From: Bacillota bacterium
Lineage (GTDB): Bacteria; Bacillota; Clostridia; Tissierellales; Sporanaerobacteraceae
NCBI GenBank assembly: GCA_029779375.1
Contig: JAKPAR010000402.1
Location: 1-29,350, forward strand
Length of the DNA stretch: 29,350 nucleotides
Direction: 5' to 3'
The position numbers and the translations under genes were made by a program. The notes under the pieces were generated by a model. That model saw only the letters and a list, made by a program, of their open reading frames with translations, had not been told where the DNA came from and did no database searches. Shown one piece after another: positions 25,949-29,350 of the stretch (positions are counted from its first letter, which is position 1; every line of letters starts with the position of its first letter).

Positions 25949-27865
25949 ATGATAGTACTATCTTGCAGCAATTTATCTAAAACTTTTGGCATCGATACTA
26001 TATTAGATAATATAACTTTTGCTATAAATAGTGGAGAAAAAGTTGGTCTTGTGGGACTAAATGGTTCTGGAAAAACAACTCTTTTCAATATTTTAGCTGG
26101 AGAAATTTCTAAAGATAGTGGAGATATATATGTTCAAAAAGACTTAAAAATAGGATATTTAAAACAACATGTTCAAATTCAAAGTAATAAAACCGTATTT
26201 GAAGAATGCCTAGAAGTATTTGCACCTATAATGGAAATAGAAAAAAATTTAAGAAAACTTGAAAAACTAATAAGTATAGAGGGGGCAAAAGGTGAAACAG
26301 AAAAGCTAAATAAGCTTATGGAAGAATACTCTAATCTACTAGAAGAGTTTTCAAATAAAAATGGATATGGATTTAAAAGTGAAATAAAAGGCGTTTTAAA
26401 AGGTCTTGGCTTTTCTGATGAAGATATGGAAAAAGAAATAAACAAGTTGAGTGGTGGACAAAAAGCTAGATTGTCTTTAGGAAAACTACTTCTTGAAAAG
26501 CCTGATTTGCTTTTATTGGACGAGCCTACCAACCATTTAGATATAGAAGCTGTCTCTTGGCTAGAAAAATTTCTAAAAGAATACAATGGTACTGCCCTCA
26601 TCATCTCTCATGACAGATATTTCTTAGACAATGTTGTAGATAAAATATTTCAACTAGAAAATTTAACCCTTAAAACCTACAATGGAAATTATACAGAATT
26701 TATGAAAAAACGAAAAATAGAAATAGAACTTTTAAAAAAACAATATGACAATCAACAAAAAGAAATAGAAAGACAAGAAGAAATAATCAAGAGATTTTTA
26801 AGCTATGGAGGACAAAGATATATCAAACAAGCTCAAAGCAGGCAAAAACTCCTTGAAAAAATGAAAAAAGTTGATAAACCTATAGCTGATGGGAAAAAAA
26901 CAAAACTTAGATTTGAGCCTAAAATAGAAAGTGGAAGAGAAGTCCTTAAAATAGAAGGAGTAAGTAAATCTTTTGACAATAATGTACTGTTTGAAAATGT
27001 GAATTTCAATGTCTATAGAGGTGAAAAAGTAGGACTTATTGGTCCTAATGGAATAGGTAAAACTACTTTGTTTAAAATAATCTTGGGAAAGATATCTCAA
27101 ACTAATGGAGATATAGTACTTGGGTCTAATGTCCATATTGGATATTTTGATCAAGAGCAGGCAAACTTAGACCCCAACAAAACCGTTATTGATGAAATAT
27201 GGGACGAAAATCCCAATTTAGATTATTATCAAATAAGAACTTATTTAAGCCAGTTTTTATTTTTTGGAGATGATATATTTAAAGAAATAAAAGATTTAAG
27301 CGGTGGTGAGAGAAGCAGAATATCACTACTTAAGCTTATGCTTTCTAAATCCAATTTTCTTTTAATGGACGAACCTACCAACCATTTGGACATAGATTCA
27401 AAAGAAGTTCTAGAAGAGGCTTTAGAAAATTATGATGGGACAATTTTAGTTATTTCTCATGACAGATATTTCTTAAATAAAGTCACAGATAAAATCGTTG
27501 AATTATCTAAAGATGGCACTGAAGAGTTTTTGGGAAATTTTGATTATTATTTAGAAAAGAAAAATCAAATTTTAGAAGAAGATGAAGAAGAAGAAACTAA
27601 GACTAAAACTCAAATGAAAATTGAAAGAAAAAAGGAAAGAGAAAAAAAAGAAAAAGAAAAAGAAAGAAAAAAGGAAATTTCAAAACTAGAAAGTCTAATT
27701 GCAAATGAAGAAGAAAAAATCAAAGAAATAGATGCTATAATGTGCAATCCCCAAATTTATGATGAACCAGAAAAAGTACAAGACTTAGCCATAAAAAGAG
27801 ATGAAATTCAAAGCAAATTAGATATGCTATATGAGGAATGGATAAGTCTTACAGAAGATTCATAG
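25949..27865 (+). CDS. ABC-F ATPase, YdiF/Uup-like housekeeping type
   Basis: This is a cytoplasmic twin-ATPase of the ABC-F family, thought to act on stalled ribosomes in translation. It has two complete ABC domains. The first has GLNGSGKTT (36-44), LSGGQKARLSLG and LLLLDEPTNHLD. The second has GPNGIGKTT, LSGGERSRISLLKL and LLMDEPTNHLD. An arginine/lysine-rich linker (about 235-320, including YGGQRYIKQAQSRQKLL) forms the tRNA-contacting P-site motif region. From about residue 535 to 638 a Lys/Glu-rich coiled coil follows, ending LDMLYEEWISL, as in YdiF/YfmR/Uup. The length of 638 fits these proteins, in contrast to the 490-residue resistance-type ABC-F at 8051-9523. AGGAGTGAATAAAA precedes the ATG. 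Confidence 0.92.
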   Translation: MIVLSCSNLSKTFGIDTILDNITFAINSGEKVGLVGLNGSGKTTLFNILAGEISKDSGDIYVQKDLKIGYLKQHVQIQSNKTVFEECLEVFAPIMEIEKNLRKLEKLISIEGAKGETEKLNKLMEEYSNLLEEFSNKNGYGFKSEIKGVLKGLGFSDEDMEKEINKLSGGQKARLSLGKLLLEKPDLLLLDEPTNHLDIEAVSWLEKFLKEYNGTALIISHDRYFLDNVVDKIFQLENLTLKTYNGNYTEFMKKRKIEIELLKKQYDNQQKEIERQEEIIKRFLSYGGQRYIKQAQSRQKLLEKMKKVDKPIADGKKTKLRFEPKIESGREVLKIEGVSKSFDNNVLFENVNFNVYRGEKVGLIGPNGIGKTTLFKIILGKISQTNGDIVLGSNVHIGYFDQEQANLDPNKTVIDEIWDENPNLDYYQIRTYLSQFLFFGDDIFKEIKDLSGGERSRISLLKLMLSKSNFLLMDEPTNHLDIDSKEVLEEALENYDGTILVISHDRYFLNKVTDKIVELSKDGTEEFLGNFDYYLEKKNQILEEDEEEETKTKTQMKIERKKEREKKEKEKERKKEISKLESLIANEEEKIKEIDAIMCNPQIYDEPEKVQDLAIKRDEIQSKLDMLYEEWISLTEDS

Positions 27866-27881
27866 GAAATTTGTCCCCAAT

Positions 27882-28010
27882 AAATCCACAACTTATTCAC
27901 ATTATCCACATATTTATCCACAAGTATTTTAGCTATTCTAATTTAAATTTTTAGCTTTTTCCACATTATCCACACTTTTTCTTTTGAATTTTTATAAATT
28001 GTGTGGATAA
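27882..28010. promoter_or_regulatory. Cluster of DnaA boxes
   Basis: Five consensus DnaA boxes (TTATNCACA) lie within 120 bp: TTATTCACA at 27893-27901, TTATCCACA at 27902-27910, 27914-27922 and 27966-27974, and the reverse TGTGGATAA at 28002-28010. Two near matches flank them (AAATCCACA at 27882-27890 and TTTTCCACA at 27957-27965). The first group is in direct, nearly back-to-back order. An AT-rich stretch separates the subgroups. The genes on both sides converge here, so promoter control is not expected. No dnaA or dnaN is nearby; a DnaA-titrating or replication-control site is the most natural reading, an origin the alternative. Confidence 0.85.
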
Positions 28011-28014
28011 TGTG
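27962..28014. repeat. Inverted repeat containing DnaA boxes
   Basis: A 14-bp perfect inverted repeat, CACATTATCCACAC (27962-27975) and GTGTGGATAATGTG (28001-28014), has a 25-base AT-rich loop. Each arm holds one DnaA box. It could also act as a transcript-end hairpin between the convergent genes, but no T-run follows on either strand. Confidence 0.8.
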
Positions 28015-28029
28015 TGCAAAATTTGTTGA

Positions 28030-29052
28030 TTATTTAAACCCTAACTCTAAATTTGGTTCTACATTCAAATCAAATTTAGAAGTATATCCACTAATATAGT
28101 TGAAATATGCAGCAGAACCTATCATAGCAGCATTGTCTGTGCATAAAATTGTAGATGGATATTTTATATCTATTCCTTCTTTATTTCCTCTATCTAAAAG
28201 CATGTTTCTAAGTCCTTTATTGGCTGCTACACCACCTGCCACTACTATAGTTTTAGATTTTCTTTCAAGGGCAAGTCTTATGGTTTTTTCTACAAGAACT
28301 TCTGTTGTTGCGGCTTGAAAACTTGCTGCTACATCTTCTATTACTATTTCTTCTCCCATTTGCTTTGCGTGATTTAGATAGTTTAGTACAGCAGTTTTTA
28401 AACCGCTAAAACTAAAATCATAGCTATCTTCTTCTAGGCAAGGTCTTGGAAAGTTTATTGCTTCACTATTTCCCTCCACTGCCAATTTATCTATAAGAGG
28501 CCCTCCTGGATATGGAAGTCCTAGGGATCTAGCTACTTTGTCAAAAGCCTCTCCAGCAGCATCATCTCTTGTCCTGCCTACAAGTTCATACTCAGTATAG
28601 GAGTTGGCTTGTACTAAATAAGTATGCCCTCCTGATACTACAAGGCAAGTAAAAGGTGGCTCTAAATCCTTGTGAGTAATGTAATTGGCACATATATGAC
28701 CTTCTATGTGGTTTACCCCTACAAGAGGCACATCTAACGCATAAGCTATAGCTTTAGCACTGGATATACCCACAAGAAGTGCCCCTACAAGTCCTGGACC
28801 TCTAGTCACCCCTACTATATCAATATCTTTAAATTTAATATTCGCTTCATCAAGAGCTTGTTGTATGATGGAATTTATACTTTCTATATGTTTTCTTGAA
28901 GCAACTTCTGGTACTACTCCACCAAATTTTCTATGAATCTCAATTTGTGATGAGATAATATTTGAAAAAACTTCCCTACCATTTTTAAGCACCGCACAGG
29001 AAGTTTCATCGCAAGAAGTTTCTATTGCCAATGTCATGATGTCCTTTTTCAT
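28030..29052 (-). CDS. tsaD: tRNA N6-adenosine threonylcarbamoyltransferase TsaD
   Basis: TsaD, with TsaB and TsaE, transfers the threonylcarbamoyl group to A37 of tRNAs reading ANN codons. [13 protein letters not shown] near the start, the metal-binding histidines H115 and H119 in NHIEGHI, the ATP-binding VSGGHT and [12 protein letters not shown], and the late CTDNAAMIG segment identify it. The frame is open upstream to 29091, but the ATG at 29052 has GAGGTG at good spacing and gives 340 residues, the family length. It lies 23 bases after rimI on the same strand, the usual rimI-tsaD order. Confidence 0.97.
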   Translation of the reverse strand: MKKDIMTLAIETSCDETSCAVLKNGREVFSNIISSQIEIHRKFGGVVPEVASRKHIESINSIIQQALDEANIKFKDIDIVGVTRGPGLVGALLVGISSAKAIAYALDVPLVGVNHIEGHICANYITHKDLEPPFTCLVVSGGHTYLVQANSYTEYELVGRTRDDAAGEAFDKVARSLGLPYPGGPLIDKLAVEGNSEAINFPRPCLEEDSYDFSFSGLKTAVLNYLNHAKQMGEEIVIEDVAASFQAATTEVLVEKTIRLALERKSKTIVVAGGVAANKGLRNMLLDRGNKEGIDIKYPSTILCTDNAAMIGSAAYFNYISGYTSKFDLNVEPNLELGFK

Positions 29053-29075
29053 CTTTTTCACCTCAATCAAATTTC

Positions 29076-29350
29076 TCATATTCTTTTCCACATAATTATT
29101 GCATCCTCATTGTTGTCAGAATAATATCCAGGTCGAATACCATATTCTTTAAATCCATATTTAGTGTATAAAGATTTTGCTATCTCATTAGTCTTTCTCA
29201 CTTCTAAAGTCATAGCAACAATGTTTCTATCACTACATATATCTATCAAAGCTTCCATTATTTTTTTCCCAACCCCAAGACCTCTGTATTTTTCATGAAC
29301 TGCAATATTTGTCACATGCCCTTCATCTATTATAAGCCATATCCCACCAT
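29076..29350 (-). CDS. rimI: Ribosomal-protein-alanine N-acetyltransferase RimI, 5' end cut by window edge
   Basis: This is a GNAT-fold acetyltransferase that modifies the N-terminal alanine of ribosomal protein S18. The visible 91 residues run from the window edge through [27 protein letters not shown], where RGLGVG is the acetyl-CoA pyrophosphate loop. They then pass through [30 protein letters not shown], the RimI-specific C-terminal part, to IIMWKRI. The N-terminal 50-60 residues lie beyond the window. An internal GTG at 29315 is not the start. It lies directly upstream of tsaD, where RimI is normally found. Confidence 0.93.
   Translation of the reverse strand, partial: GGIWLIIDEGHVTNIAVHEKYRGLGVGKKIMEALIDICSDRNIVAMTLEVRKTNEIAKSLYTKYGFKEYGIRPGYYSDNNEDAIIMWKRI

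Noticed and set aside
27866..28029. Chromosomal origin oriC
   Set aside because: DnaA boxes are present, but dnaA, dnaN, recF or rpmH are not, and no GC-skew data are available; kept as a DnaA-box cluster only.

Overview
The window is AT-rich chromosomal DNA from a low-GC Gram-positive anaerobe (Bacillota, Clostridia or Tissierellia type). The evidence is strong AGGAGG-type ribosome sites, sigma-A promoters, a CIRCE/HrcA-type groESL operon, a Rex regulator next to an acyl-CoA dehydrogenase/Etf operon, catabolic glutamate dehydrogenase, and many U-tailed terminators. The species cannot be named from sequence alone. Most genes lie on the minus strand.

Layout. (1) 1-1492, minus: 5' part of sucC behind a promoter, a cobalamin riboswitch and two terminator-like hairpins. 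(2) 1638-3023, plus: MATE efflux pump, then a hairpin-rich spacer. (3) 3307-7945, minus: phnD-phnC-phnE-type phosphonate/phosphite transporter with a fused double permease, followed by a beta-propeller-like lipoprotein. (4) 8051-10590, minus: an antibiotic-resistance-type ABC-F gene. Upstream of it are a broken group II intron and a structured leader RNA with its own promoter and terminator. (5) 10678-14770, minus: polysaccharide deacetylase, a GC-rich structured element, and the guaB-guaA operon. (6) 14852-16638: an FMN alpha-hydroxy-acid oxidase-like enzyme with an N-terminal cysteine cluster (plus), then a small coiled-coil protein and a sigma factor fragment with region 2 only (both minus). 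(7) 16702-19767, minus: groES-groEL under CIRCE, and an OGG-type DNA glycosylase. (8) 19883-25511, minus: glutamate dehydrogenase; acyl-CoA dehydrogenase-etfB-etfA, with EtfA carrying a two-cluster ferredoxin domain; and rex. (9) 25664-27865, plus: a 70-residue cysteine protein and a housekeeping-type ABC-F ATPase. (10) 27882-28014: a dense cluster of DnaA boxes between convergent genes. (11) 28030-29350, minus: tsaD and the 3' part of rimI.

How the genes fit together: glutamate dehydrogenase, the acyl-CoA dehydrogenase/Etf complex, Rex and sucC fit an amino-acid-fermenting anaerobe that balances NADH and ferredoxin. guaB and guaA make GMP from IMP. RimI and TsaD belong to the usual tsaB-rimI-tsaD translation-fidelity cluster.

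The most unusual items are the DnaA-box cluster away from dnaA, the leader RNA plus collapsed group IIC intron ahead of the resistance-type ABC-F gene, the cobalamin riboswitch ahead of sucC, and the GC-rich element 3' of guaA.
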